Origin: Heterostelium album PN500
Lineage: Eukaryota; Evosea; Eumycetozoa; Acytosteliales; Acytosteliaceae
Assembly (NCBI RefSeq): GCF_000004825.1
Contig: NW_008805092.1
Span: forward strand, 310,001-374,000
Direction: 5' to 3'
DNA: 64,000 nt
Positions 47,042-58,785 of this stretch are shown here, in pieces; position 1 is the stretch's first letter, and the number at the start of each line of letters is the position of its first letter. Both the position numbers and the translations under genes were made by a program. The notes under the pieces are model-generated. The model did not search any database and was not told where the DNA came from. It saw only the letters and a program-made list of their open reading frames with translations.

Positions 47042-49202
47042 ATGGCAGATGACTATACTTTCTTACATCAACTACCGGATGTACCACTACCGTTTGTCAA
47101 TCCAAATGGCAATGCAGCGAACAAGTGGGATATGAAACAGACCAAGACCAAGCCATATGGCTATGGCTCTGTCAATGGTATTACATTCGATAGCGACAAC
47201 AGAATGATGGTTACATTCAACAAGAGAGTGATGTTGTTCAATCTCGATCCAAAGTCACTGCTATCGACCACCGCCGAGAAGAATATCGCCGACTACAAAG
47301 AACACAATGCACTCTGTGCAAACTTCCGTTCTGACGCCAGACTTGCCGCTATCTCTGACGAGCAATCCAACATCAAACTATACAACTTGGAAGCAAAGAG
47401 TAATCTTAGAACATTTAAAGGACATACTGGGTAAGTAGTCGTAGTATTATTGATTTTTATCATATCTTTTCATAAAAGTATAAACACTAACACTATTATT
47501 ATTTCTATAACAAACAAACAAACAAACAAACAAACAAACAAAAATAATAAAGTTCTGTACATGTTGTTAAATTCATTGGAAAGAGTAAATTGATATCTGG
47601 ATCTAACGATCATAGTGTTAGAGTATGGGATATTGGAGATGCCGAGGAGAGTAGAGTTATAGGTAAGCACAACGATCAGGTGCGTGCATTGTGTGGTCAC
47701 CCGACCAAAGAGAATCTTTGGTTGAGTGGTGGTTACGACCACAAGGTAAAACTCTGGGATCTCAACACCGACACCTGCATTCATACACTCGACCACGGTG
47801 CACCCGTAGAGGACATCATCGTTCTAAAGTCTGGTGCAATGGCAGTGTCAGCCGGTGGTACTCACATCTGTATCTGGGACTTACTCTCCGGTAAGCAAGT
47901 CTATCAATCTAGAAATCATGTAAAAACCATTACATCATTATATTTAAATTCAAAAGGAACAAAGTAAGTTAATAATTACAAAACAATTGATTTATATATA
48001 TATTAATAATTTTATTAGATTCTTATCAGCTGGTTTAGATCATATGGTAAAAGTATATAGTACTTCAACGTATCGTGTTGTTAGTACGATCAAGTTCAAT
48101 GATCCGATTCTCTCGATGACAATGAATCATAAGAAACTCTATGTTGGTACTACCAATGGTAATATTCAAGTTGCCATTAAGAGAGCGATTGTCGAAACAA
48201 ACAAAGCAAAGACAACCGGCAAGTCGAATGTTCCAACCAGACCAATGACCATCGTAGATGCCAGTAAATTCAAGTGTTCCAACGTTGACAAACTATTAAA
48301 GAAATTCGAACATAAAGCTGCATTCGATTCTGTTTTAAATGTAACTATTAAATAATAATATAAATAATAATAATAATAATAAGTTTGTTAACATAATATT
48401 AATAATAATAATAATGTATATATATTTTACAATTATCTTATAGATTGAAAGAAGAGCAGATTTATTTTTTAAGGTTGTTTGTGAGTTGTCGAGACGTGAA
48501 GCATTGGAGAAGGTCTTGGAAGGAAGAGATCCTGCTAGTCTAAAGTTATTGCTCGATATGATTGGAAAGATGATGCAATCACCAAAGTATGTGTCTTGCG
48601 GTGTTATGTTGGTCGATAGAGTATTGGATATCTACAAGTATGCATTGTACGAGGATAACGAGACCTCCAAGCAGCTCAATAAACTTAAAGTGCTGGTAAG
48701 AGAAGAACTAAAGAGACAAAGTGAATTCCTCAAGATTGCCGGTGCACTCGAAATACTTTACAGTAATCAAGAGATACAATCATCTTCATTATTCTCATCT
48801 ACAACTACAACAACAGAAGTACAAAAACAACAACAAGATCAAACATTGGTAACTGATGAAAAAGTCGATAATACAACAAACAATGATCATAAATCAAATG
48901 GAAAACAACAAGAAAAAGAAAAAGAAGAAGAAGAAGAAGAAAGTGGAAGTGAAAGTGGAAGTGAGGATGAAAATGAAAGTGAAAGTGAAAGCGAAAGCGA
49001 AAGTGAAGAAGAAGTAAAGAAACCAACTAAAGTAGTAACTCAAACACCATCAAAGAAAAATACAACCAACAACAACAATAATAATAATAGTAAAACACCA
49101 GTCAAACAAGTTGCAGCAACTCCAAAGAGAAAAGCTGAAGAAGTTGTAACAGCTGTACCAAGTTCCAGTCAAAAGAGATCGGCAAAGAAACAACAAAAAT
49201 AA
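47042..49202 (+). CDS. utp15: UTP15, WD40 component of the small-subunit processome
   Basis: Four exons (47042-47430, 47553-47963, 48019-48340, 48444-49202) give 626 residues. About seven WD40 blades fill residues 25-320: YGSVNGITFDSDNRM, IKLYNLEAKSNLRTFKGHTG, LISGSNDHSVRVWDIGD, LWLSGGYDHKVKLWDLN, ISAGGTHICIWDLLSG-like and FLSAGLDHMVKVYS. A UTP15 C-terminal domain follows (KLLKKFEHKAAFDSVLN, VVCELSRREALEKVLEGRD, VDRVLDIYKYALY). UTP15 belongs to the t-UTP/UTPA subcomplex that binds nascent pre-18S rRNA and supports rDNA transcription. About 110 extra C-terminal residues of Glu/Ser and Lys/Asn low complexity make it longer than the usual ~520. It is the second rRNA-processing gene in this window, with the RRP5-like gene. 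Confidence 0.93.
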
Positions 49203-49285
49203 ATTGATAAAAGCGTTTTAAATTTAATTGTTATTACTTTTTACTTTTTTTTGTTTCAAAAGATTAAACGTTTATTTAACTATAT

Positions 49286-50149
49286 TTAATATGTTTTTGG
49301 TAAGAAATCAGCATCACAATACCAGCTGTAACATCCATTTGGTGCCATTGCAAACGATACCAATCTGTAGCCTGGTTCACAGGTGTAAACGATCTTTGGA
49401 CAAACGGTGGGTTTAGGTGTGACGCATCCAGTGGCAGAGAGACAACGACGATTGCTACGCATATAGGTTGCTACTTGAGCGTTTGAACATTGTGGATTGG
49501 TAAATGGTGGACAAACTGGATTGGGATCAAAGAGGTTGACATAGACACCGGTAATCTCTATCTTGTTATTGACAAACGAACCCTGTGAGACGGCGGCTGA
49601 ACTACCATCGAGGAAACGCTCCTCTAACCAACCTCTTGGGAATCCACGGTATTTCTCGTAGGGATTGATGAAACCCTCGGCGTTGGTCAGGTTGTTGGTG
49701 TTGAGAGTGTGCACTCTCAAGTATGGACAGTTTCCACCGGTGGAGCACTCGACGTGTGACAGTCCGAAATGGAAGAATGTACCGCTTGGCTTGTTGTTCT
49801 CAATCAGCGGTAACAAACGATAGACTTGTGTGGTATCGATACGATAGAACGTTTCACCACGCACCGCTGTCGAACGAAGATAACCCTCGACCAACAACTC
49901 ACCTGGCGGTGCAGAGAGTGCCGCTGTCTTGTTGATTTGACTGACAAAGTTGATCGATGTCAGGTAGACATCGGCTACCTTCTTGGCTCCCTGATTGACT
50001 TGGGTGGCAATAAAACGTTTACAATTCTCAGCGGTAGGTGCACATGTAATACCACTCGGTCTGATCTGATAGTTCAATGCAGTCTCTGTTGCACCAAGCG
50101 CAACATTAACCAAAACAATAGTTAATAGTAAATATTTTAGAATAAACAT
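49286..50149 (-). CDS. Secreted cysteine-containing protein of unknown function
   Basis: A single exon of 287 residues with a clear signal peptide (MFILKYLLLTIVLVNVALG). The mature part has a folded-looking core (about 30-200: VADVYLTSINFVSQI, LLVEGYLRSTAVRGETFYRI, FFHFGLSHVECSTGGNCPYL, GFPRGWLEERFLDGS) and ends in a Cys-rich module (CPPFTNPQCSNA, RRCLSATGCV, CPKIVYTCEPGYR, GCYSWYCDAD). No transmembrane segment is present, so it is probably exported. I do not recognise a named family; the core may be a domain shared by secreted dictyostelid and bacterial proteins. Its 3' end converges on UTP15 (83 bp between stops). Confidence 0.85.
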   Translation of the reverse strand: MFILKYLLLTIVLVNVALGATETALNYQIRPSGITCAPTAENCKRFIATQVNQGAKKVADVYLTSINFVSQINKTAALSAPPGELLVEGYLRSTAVRGETFYRIDTTQVYRLLPLIENNKPSGTFFHFGLSHVECSTGGNCPYLRVHTLNTNNLTNAEGFINPYEKYRGFPRGWLEERFLDGSSAAVSQGSFVNNKIEITGVYVNLFDPNPVCPPFTNPQCSNAQVATYMRSNRRCLSATGCVTPKPTVCPKIVYTCEPGYRLVSFAMAPNGCYSWYCDADFLPKTY

Positions 50150-53100
50150 CTCTAAATTCTATTTTCTTTATTTATATAGATAGTTATTTTAAAAATAAGA
50201 TATTTTCTATAAATAAAAAAGTAAAAGATTATTGATGTTGATGTTTATATTTGATTTGATTATAATAAATTGAAATAAAGATTGTTGAATTGAGCTATAT
50301 TTATAATCATGGTTTGATCAAAGGAGTAAGTATGTTATTATTTATATCTCCATTAAGTTAAGTAAAATATAAATGGGTCAGATTGTTTTTTTTTTTTGTA
50401 AATTGAGCAATTTGAATATTATCATATTCTATAAACTGGAAATACTCGAAATCTACACGTTGAGATAGTGATCAGTATTGTTTAACCAAGTGGACAATAA
50501 TTGTTAGATACTTACACCAAGTGTAAGTGTTTGACATTAATCTGTTTTTTTTTTTTTGCTTTTAGTATGAGTTATCTTAACATGTTGATATCAAACTAAT
50601 CAATCACTATTTGTATAAACAAAAAAATAATAATAAAGAACGAAAATCCAATGTTATCAAGTTTGAATTATTAAACGAAAATAAACCACCTTGTATGACT
50701 GAAAAAAGTAAACAGATAATCAAGTGTTAGTCTACCACTATTATATTTAAATTTCATGTACATTGATTGTTGTTAGATATTTAATTTATGTAGGATGTGG
50801 ACATTCCAATCTATTTGTCTTTTGGTTCAGGTGGTGAAAAAGTAAGTGGTTGGGAAATAAAGAGATAGAGGTTTTCGAAACACATCAATTAAATAAATAT
50901 TTGATTTAAAGAAAAGATAAGACAATATCTATTTGTTTGTTATTAAATCTGTGATTAAATTTTAATAAAATCATAAATGATCAATAATTTTTGAAATTGT
51001 GGTACATGTGTATAAAATGAATAAAAATATATGTAATTTTGTATATATATATCTTATTGTGGTTTCACAAACAAAATATAAATTAAAAAAATGCGTAGTG
51101 CGATTGTAGAATCTAACACGACTTGTGGAAATTTGTAACTGACGATAGATCTTATATATTAAATAAAATAAATATTTATTTGTTTATTTATTGAATTTTG
51201 AATATTTAAAATAATAATAATAAAAAGAAATATCAGTTTTTTTAACTATTTTTATCAACTTATTTTTAAATAGATTTGATGATCTTCAAAACTTGATCAG
51301 ATCCAGAGAGATGATCGATATCCAAAAATTTTCGAGATTTTGCGACAGGCATTAAAAAGGGCAGAAAAAAAACACCCGCTTGCACGAATCAGTGGTTTAA
51401 AAAATTGTATCAAATTTGATGGTATTGAGAGACCAAACCTCTTTTTACCCCTATAAAATTTAAAAAAATGAGGAGCCAACTTTTTCAACGAATAAATAAA
51501 CTATCAGAAAAAATATACAACATTGGAGGTTTTAATGTCAGGTGTGTTGCCTTTATTTATTATCATCATTGTAAAATATAAATCATAGATATTAGTTGAT
51601 ATAAACCAACTCTTTCAACATAATAATAATAAACATATATATATAAATAAAAAGTTGTTGTAATATATAATACTATAATTAATTGTAAATTTATAAATTA
51701 AAATAAAAGAAACAAGAAAAGAACAAAATAATATATATCAGATATAATATAATAATCATATAGCATATAAAGTTAACAAATAAAGTTTTATTTCACATTT
51801 CAATCAAAAATTAAAGTAAAAGTATGTCATCTTTATTGTTATAAACAACTCACTTTACTTTTAACACCATATTTTTGGCTCCAATAAACTTACGTTCCAA
51901 CAAAAAACACCATATCATTGCAAAAATAAAAATAAGAAAAAGTTTTTTTTTTTTTTTGATTGGTTTTTTTAATTTTTTTGCCTAAATTGTTTGATCAAAA
52001 AAAAACAAACCATCAGTACATACAATATATTTGTTATGAAGTGAGTCTTTTTATTGATTGCATAGACATTTCAAATCTCTAATTAGCACGAGCAATCAAT
52101 CAAACAATCAAACAGTCAAGTAAACAACTTTTTGGCATTTGTTGATATATCACCCCCATTTTTGTTGAAACAAATCTATTCAACCACCAAAACCAACAAA
52201 CAAACCTCTTTACTTCACAGCACAGCACAGCACATCTACTCTCTAAAGCAATAGAGTATAATCGTTCATCTTAAAAATCAAACAAGCCAATCTTCAATTA
52301 TTTGACATCAAAAAATATAATTTTTATGTTTTCTACCAATTGTATGTTTTAATTTCAAAACCAATGATAATAGAATCAAACATGGTGCACTGTAAATTAA
52401 AATATTAATTTCAAACAAAACAAAAAAGAATTGTTTATTTTTGGATTACTTTGTTTGTTACTCTATGTTTACATCAGAATCATAATAATAATAATAATAA
52501 TAGTAATATAAATAATAAGAAAATAAGATAAATTAATTAAAGAGTATTAATATCAAATACATTTATAAATTCCATTGGATTACAACACCCCCATATTCCC
52601 TCATATCTCCCATCATCATTCCACTCCTACTACTCCCCACTCTCACATCTTCTTACCTTCTAAATAAAATTCGTCTTTGACAAAAGACCCAATAATTAAA
52701 AACAAAAAACACCAAGAGAGAGAAGATAGAAAAGCTAGCAGTGATTACCAACATATATATAGATATAATAACGTGGAGGTAGAATTTAATATATATAAAA
52801 ATATTATGATGTGATGCATTTAATTATATACCACGGAATAATTCAACCACAAATCTTAACTTTTACTATTGAATCATCTTAGTGCTGTTGGTGTGTTTGG
52901 GTCAAAACATGTTTTTGTTCAACCATATTGCCAACGCTACCATTCTATATACAGCCACCATATGGTAGTGGAGTCTATTTAATTTGTCGATTGAAATTTC
53001 AACCCCAAACAAGCAACCCCAACACAACTTCAAATCTAACACCACCCTCAAACATATAAATTAACACATTAAACACAAACACATCACAACAGCACACCAG

Positions 53101-54002
53101 AAATGAAAATAAAATAAAATAAAAAACAATAAAGAATCAGTCATCTCTCTTTGTTTATTTATGAATCAGAAATGGCATAAATCATACATACAAAAATAGG
53201 TACCCACTAAAACTAATTTGATCAACAAACAACAATATACATATAAGTTGTTTGATTGATCGATTTGAGTGAATCAAATCAGTTGATTAATTAATTACAA
53301 CAACAAAAAAATAACAATATTTCATTATATAACTTATTGGTTACACCTTATATTTTAGAAATCAATTAACTTCTATCACTCAACTCTCAATCGAGCACTC
53401 TTTACCAATTCATATTTTTGTATTCAGAAATTTATATTATTAATTCAAAAACAACAATAACAACGATCGCAAATCACATGTTATTGTTGTTATTGTTGTT
53501 GTTGCCGTCTCGATGCTATTGTAGAAGTAGTAGTTGTTGTCGCTGTAGTTAATTGTCTACACATTTTTATAATATTAACCATAATAGTATTTTTTTATTT
53601 ATTTCTAAACAAATATTTTATCAAGCAATAAAATCAATCACTACCGGTTTAACTCACCATCTCATCACCATCATATTAAAACATAAACAAAATTCAATCA
53701 AAAACAAAGCATTACAACACAATCAATTCAATTGGTCATTACCTAAATATTATAATAATCATTTCCACTATTTAAATTTGTAATTTTAAAATACAGAACA
53801 ACTCAACTTTCTAGAATACAAAGAAATTAAAATTAAAAATTTAGATTTATTTATTACAATTTATTTATTTCCATTATTATAATAATCAATTTTCCATTCT
53901 ATTTTAATTTAATTAATTTTTATTTCGTCTGTTCGTCAATCTATTAAATATTTTAATTTTCCGGAAATTTAAAATATTATTTATTATTTATTTTTTTTGA
54001 AA
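50150..54002. other. Long intergenic region and probable leader of the ankyrin-type gene
   Basis: No protein gene is supported in 3.85 kb. Noted: a perfect 8-bp palindromic hairpin ACTTACAC-CAA-GTGTAAGT at 50510-50528; an island of higher complexity and GC at 51290-51480; and A/C-rich plus-strand DNA from about 52060 to 53700, as expected for a long transcribed leader or promoter of the downstream gene. Confidence 0.5.
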
Positions 54003-56447
54003 ATGGGAAAAAGAGATTCAATTAGATATAATTTATTAACAAGTACGTTGTTTACACAACTTCAGAATTCTATAAAGGGTAGTGGAGGTGGAGCTATTGG
54101 TGGAAGTAGTAGCAGCAGTAGTAGCAGCAGTAACAGCGCCAGTAGCAGCAAGAGTAGCAGTAAGAGCAGCAGTGTAAATAATAGTACTGAAAGTATGATG
54201 TCCTGTATAAAACAGTCACCTTCGACAACCTCCACCCACAATGAACAGACACCCGATAGTTTCTACCTTGGCAATCAGTCGCCAGACGACCAGCGTACAG
54301 CCGATACCTACCAATGCAGAGTGTTGACCGTTGCATTCTTCAAGGTTTTCACCAACCAATCGTTGGTCAACGAGATTACAAAACATCTACTGACGAAGCG
54401 ATCGATCCTATCCGATTCCATATCGTATCGTCCACTTCAATATCTCAAATACCACCAGATCATCTCGGCGGAATGGATCATTACCAACGGATACATTGGA
54501 CTTCTGGTCGACAAACTAAACGGAAATCGCACATTGGTGTTTAATCAGCGTTCAATTACACTTTTGGCTGGAAAATGCTTGGATGCCAATGTTTTTCATC
54601 GTCTTCTCACCACCAAATCCGATTATTTCAGTGGTAGTTTTCCAGTGATGGTGGACGCAGCTCTCGAATATGGAAATATAGAAATACTACGTTATTTGGT
54701 AGAGGAACAAAACTGTGTATTACCACCGAATGCATTGGAGATATCGGTACGCTATGGCCACTTGGAAACCATGAAATTCCTGCTGGCCAAACGAAAGGCT
54801 GATAAACTTCCACTGGCATCCAACTCGATTCCAACACTCTTTAAACTCGCTCTTACCTATCGTCATTTGCCAATTGCCCAGTATCTCTTTGAAAAAGTTG
54901 GATTTTTCCTCTCGGGACCGATGGAGGATCTGTTCCGACTGCTCTGCTGTATGGGCGATTTCGAATTTTTCAAGGCGGTCTACGAGACTTTCCAACTGGT
55001 ATTTATATCATGTTCACTCAAAGAATACTATCTTTATTTGTCGGATTTGTTGGACTACTCGAGTTTACCGATCAATCGTGAACATTTCAAAATTATAACC
55101 TATGTGGAGCGTGGCAATCCCAAGGTTTCCATTCCCCCGATCTCACCAAAGATGACCGATCCAGCATTGTACAGTTTATATATCCGTTGGATACATCTTA
55201 ATCGTGAGAAAGTCATCGGGCCAATGGTCAACTCTGTTCTGAGGACGGCTGTGCATTTCAACGATGTCGAGCTCTTCAAATTCACAATCCGAAGTTTCAA
55301 GAATCCACATCCATCGCTTTTCCTCCAGTTGGCGTGCTCACTTGGCAGTCTCTCCATTGTACAATATCTCCTGGAAAACCAACTGGAAACACTCACATAT
55401 CGCGCAGTCCAACTCGCCTACTTTGCCAAACACAACGATATCATCAAATATATTCGTGATAATATCAAAACCTATCCACTCGACACTTCCTACCAATTTT
55501 GTAAACCACTGGAGTACACTTGTTACTACCCCATTGAAATATTACAAGCTAGTCTAGAGCACGATAGTACCATATCCACTTCAACAACACCATCGCCAAT
55601 CCCAACTCCAACACTAACGTCCACACCATCACCAATTTCAACTCGATCTACAGACTCAACCAATGTTGAGAAGGAAAACAATAGTTCTGAACTTCCCAAT
55701 TCCAATTTAGATGATATTAATAACTATATTGACGAAGCATATAAATCTACAATAACCATATCAACAACAACCACTACTACCACTACAACAACCACAACAT
55801 GTTCGACACCACAAACAAACAATAACATTGATGGACAATTGGATCCGATTATCAAGATTTTGTCATCTGCCAATATCTTGGATGCAGATACTCTACAGGA
55901 TATATTTGTAAAGGCATTCGTCAATGGTGACTCCGATGTATTGAAATATCTGATTGAACATCGTATCGAAGACATTAGTATTAGCAGACAGCTATGGCAA
56001 ATGGTTGCCAAGACCGGTGACTCTGATCTGTTTGAATCGATGGCGAAGCTGCACCAACAAACCAAAGAAGGTCAGACAGCCAAGCTTGGAATAAAGACAC
56101 TGGCAACCAGAGTTGCTGTGGAGGCATGTATCTGGGGACAGAAAGATCTCTTGGAGTATCTAATTCATCAACACAAGATCGATATGGATGCACAGCAAGT
56201 CGAGTATTTCATCACGTCGGCAACATTCAATGGTAACGCCAATATCATTAGATACCTACTGGCAAGCTTCAAAGTCTCAAAGAAGGTACTGGCCACACTC
56301 ATGAAACACGCAACCAACTACAAACATTTCGATCTCATAAGACTGTACCACCACGAATACAATGTTCCACTCGATAAGAAACTTTTAAAGAATATCAACT
56401 TTTCTGTGGATTCATTCAAAAAGAAGAATAGATTTAATATTATTTAA
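54003..56447 (+). CDS. Ankyrin-repeat-like protein of the dictyostelid type
   Basis: A single exon of 814 residues from the ATG at 54003. After MGKRDSIRYNLL and a Ser-rich tract (25-60) comes a conserved N-terminal region (FFKVFTNQSLVNEITKHLL, YLKYHQIISAEWIITNGYI). Helix-turn-helix repeats with ankyrin character follow, about 180-520 and again 640-800: VDAALEYGNIEILRYLVEE, ALEISVRYGHLETMKFLL, ALTYRHLPIAQYLFEK, LACSLGSLSIVQYLLE, FVKAFVNGDSDVLKYLIEH, ACIWGQKDLLEYLIHQH, SATFNGNANIIRYLLAS. A Ser/Thr/Pro linker (about 525-620, with a Thr10-type run) divides the two blocks. This is a large dictyostelid family of unknown, presumably protein-binding function. No enzyme domain or membrane segment. Confidence 0.85.
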   Translation: MGKRDSIRYNLLTSTLFTQLQNSIKGSGGGAIGGSSSSSSSSSNSASSSKSSSKSSSVNNSTESMMSCIKQSPSTTSTHNEQTPDSFYLGNQSPDDQRTADTYQCRVLTVAFFKVFTNQSLVNEITKHLLTKRSILSDSISYRPLQYLKYHQIISAEWIITNGYIGLLVDKLNGNRTLVFNQRSITLLAGKCLDANVFHRLLTTKSDYFSGSFPVMVDAALEYGNIEILRYLVEEQNCVLPPNALEISVRYGHLETMKFLLAKRKADKLPLASNSIPTLFKLALTYRHLPIAQYLFEKVGFFLSGPMEDLFRLLCCMGDFEFFKAVYETFQLVFISCSLKEYYLYLSDLLDYSSLPINREHFKIITYVERGNPKVSIPPISPKMTDPALYSLYIRWIHLNREKVIGPMVNSVLRTAVHFNDVELFKFTIRSFKNPHPSLFLQLACSLGSLSIVQYLLENQLETLTYRAVQLAYFAKHNDIIKYIRDNIKTYPLDTSYQFCKPLEYTCYYPIEILQASLEHDSTISTSTTPSPIPTPTLTSTPSPISTRSTDSTNVEKENNSSELPNSNLDDINNYIDEAYKSTITISTTTTTTTTTTTTCSTPQTNNNIDGQLDPIIKILSSANILDADTLQDIFVKAFVNGDSDVLKYLIEHRIEDISISRQLWQMVAKTGDSDLFESMAKLHQQTKEGQTAKLGIKTLATRVAVEACIWGQKDLLEYLIHQHKIDMDAQQVEYFITSATFNGNANIIRYLLASFKVSKKVLATLMKHATNYKHFDLIRLYHHEYNVPLDKKLLKNINFSVDSFKKKNRFNII

Positions 56448-56650
56448 GAAAATATATCAAAATATAAATATAAATATATATCTTTTTTTAATTATTCAAA
56501 TAGAATAATTTATTTAAAAATTACAATTTCTTTCTTTTTATTACATATTTATTTGAGAAATACAAATGCATATTTATTTGTCTGATCAACTTAATATTAC
56601 TGCATCAATGACTCTATTGAAAGAGTTTTTGAATGAGAAGTCGTTACTAA

Positions 56651-56734
56651 AGAGGCGTTGCAGTTGATAGCATTTTATACTCGAAAGTCAGTGGTTTCGT
56701 GTCTTCGACTCGGGTTCATAGAAGGCCCACGAAT
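56651..56734 (+). other. Degenerate tRNA-like sequence
   Basis: Contains an A-box-like TTGCAGTTGATAGC, ACTCGAAA as in a serine-type anticodon loop, and a B-box-like GGGTTCATAG, in tRNA order. I cannot close all arms, so a functional tRNA is not supported. The segment TTCGACTCGGGTTC...CCCACGAA recurs in altered form at 62685-62715. Confidence 0.3.
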
Positions 56735-56921
56735 GAACCATTTCACTAACTACGTACTTCTACACATAATTTCAAAATTTTTTTTTTTTTTTTTTATTAT
56801 AACTAAAGTGGTATATATGTTTTATTAAACGTTGTATTAAAAGGATGGATTTACCATTAAGTTTTTTTTCGTTGTCCATTTTTTTCTTTTTAGACAAAAG
56901 ATAAAATTATAGAATGTGGAC

Positions 56922-56980
56922 AGATCTCAGGGGGTTTTTCAGTTAAATTGAGAATTGATTTGATTGCTGTGATGAGATCT
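56922..56980 (-). ncRNA. Class I-like small RNA, copy 5 (59 nt)
   Basis: Minus-strand copy with a perfect 8-bp stem, CATCACAGCAA motif and the longer loop type. DUSE-like ACCATAA on the minus strand at 57047-57041, 67 nt upstream of the RNA 5' end at 56980. Confidence 0.5.
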
Positions 56981-57194
56981 TGTTGAGCTTTGATCAAATC
57001 GATAAATTATATTGCTGTTTAATTTAAAACAATCATTTGATTATGGTTGGAATGTTCTTTGTTTTTTCTTTAAAATAAAATAATAACCTTTTTTTTTTAA
57101 GAAGTAAAAATTGATTTATTAAGTTTTATATTGGGATGGAGCAAAAAAAATAACAAAAAAAAACAAAAATGGTGATCATTTTTTTTTTTTTTTT

Positions 57195-57231
57195 GCGAAA
57201 AAAAAGAGATAAATAGAATGAATGTGGACAG
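57195..57231 (-). repeat. Truncated Class I-like repeat (3' flank only)
   Basis: Sequence GATAAATAGAATGAATGTGG followed by ACAGA matches the 3' flank of the minus-oriented copies at 59.8, 60.0 and 62.7 kb. It then breaks off exactly at the RNA 3' end and joins the GST-like coding frame. Confidence 0.65.
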
Positions 57232-57252
57232 AACTCATTAATTCAAATTACA

Positions 57253-58158
57253 ATTTCTAAAATCGAATTATATGGTGCAAGCACACCAAATGTTCACAAA
57301 GTTCTTTTTGCGTTGGAAGAATTGAACATTCCTTATAATTTCAATGTTTTAAGTCTCAGAGATGGTGATCAGTTCACTGAAGAATTCAAAAAGATCAATC
57401 CAAATTCAAAAGTACCAGCTATTTTTGATCGAAATGTGGAAGGTGGTCTCGCTGTTTTTGAATCTGGAAACATTCTTCAATACTTGGCAACTCATTACGG
57501 TAATGGTAAATACTTACCAAATGCAACAACCGATATCAAAGGAAACACTCAAGTTTTAGGATGGTTATACTGGCAAATGTCTGGTTTGGGTCCAACACAA
57601 GGAAATCTCAATCATTTCGATAAATAGTATGTTGTTTGTTTTAATGAATAATATATTTTTTTTTTTAATTTTTATTAATTTCTAAATTTATAATAAATGA
57701 TTACAGTGCACCAGAAAAGATTGAATATGCTCTTAAAAGATATTCAAATGAACTTTCAAGATTATTCCATGTTTTGGAGAAGCAATTGGCAGATCATACT
57801 TTTATTGTTGCTGATCAATATACAATTGCAGATATGGTATGTTTATTAGTTTACAAATGAACAATTAATTTTTTTTTTTTATTATTTTATATTAATTAAA
57901 ATTATTATTATTTATTATTAGGCAATTTATGCATGGATAAGATATATTTATATGCATCCAGAGTTTACAAGTCAAGAATTCCCAAATGTCTTTAAATATA
58001 TTGACAGAGTGAGATCAATTCCATCAGTAAACAAAGTTGTCACTGAAGCTGAAGAAGATCTAAAGAAGAATCCACATAAACCAGTCACTGATAAAGAAAG
58101 AAAGATCATGTTTGGTCAAAATGGTAAATCTGACGATGACCAACAATCTAAACAATAA
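57253..58158 (+). CDS. Glutathione S-transferase-like protein (Ure2/YghU type), start codon missing
   Basis: Exons 57253-57626, 57707-57836 and 57922-58158 give about 246 residues. The N-terminal thioredoxin fold reads KIELYGASTPNVHKVLFALEEL and NPNSKVPAIFDR, with FESGNILQYLATHYG (glutathione-binding E-S). The helical C-domain has GWLYWQMSGLGPTQGNLNHF and TIADMAIYAWIRY. These are hallmarks of the Ure2p/YghU-like GST group, likely acting on glutathione conjugates or disulfides. The usual start would be about M-S-K-I, but the sequence has ATT TCT AAA ATC at 57253, with no in-frame ATG and a TAG upstream at 57214. A truncated small-RNA repeat abuts the frame at 57231. Possible explanations are an upstream ATG exon spliced to the AG at 57230-57231, non-AUG initiation, or a gene beheaded by rearrangement. 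Confidence 0.75.
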
Positions 58159-58785
58159 AAACTAGCTTTGATATCTTTATCTACACATTAGAAATATTTG
58201 TAAATCTATATTTCTATTTGATTATTGAAGTTTTATGATCTTTTATTATTTACTACTTTAAAATGAAATCATTTGGTTTAACTTCCAATTGTTCCGATTA
58301 GGATAGCTCTATACTCTTGTTCTAAAATAAGAATTATATTATATATATCAACTGTAAGTATTTGTATTCAATACATATAAATATATATATAAATATAACC
58401 AGAGTCAAGTCCGTATAGACCTCTTTAATAAGAAGTCTCATCGATCGCATGCATACTAGCGAGTAAAATTAGATTACTCGATAATAGTTGATGAACATAA
58501 AAATAAAATTAGTTAGTTAGTACTAGTTTGTCGCGTAGTTGCTATGTTATCGATCGAGAGGTATATAAACTTACCATCCGTATAAATGCAAGAAATATAT
58601 GTGTACACAAAACGAATATATTCGTTGATTGTTTAAATTAAGGTTGTTGTTGTTATTCATTATGATAATTCGTTTTTCATCTGATATGACATTTCTGTTG
58701 GTCTAGTCTCTAAACAGTTATGTAAATAATAAATGATCATAAAATATCAATAGTCAAACAAAGTACATTTTGAAGAGTTTAATGC
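58159..58785. other. Intergenic region between GST-like gene and retroelement remnant
   Basis: Nothing clearly coding. A 7-bp hairpin CGAGTAA/TTACTCG lies at 58460-58480, and the 58430-58640 stretch is less AT-biased than usual, possibly more retroelement debris. Confidence 0.45.

Larger units (their letters stand above)
56448..57216. other. Repeat-rich intergenic region
   Basis: This contains a tRNA-like degenerate segment (about 56651-56734), a Class I-like RNA copy (56922-56980, minus) and a 50-bp segment (57089-57140) that recurs at 62608-62662. No protein gene is visible. Confidence 0.5.

Noticed and set aside
47511-47545. (ACAA)n tract in the first UTP15 intron as a regulatory repeat
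   Set aside because: Simple-sequence slippage in an intron, with no sign of function.
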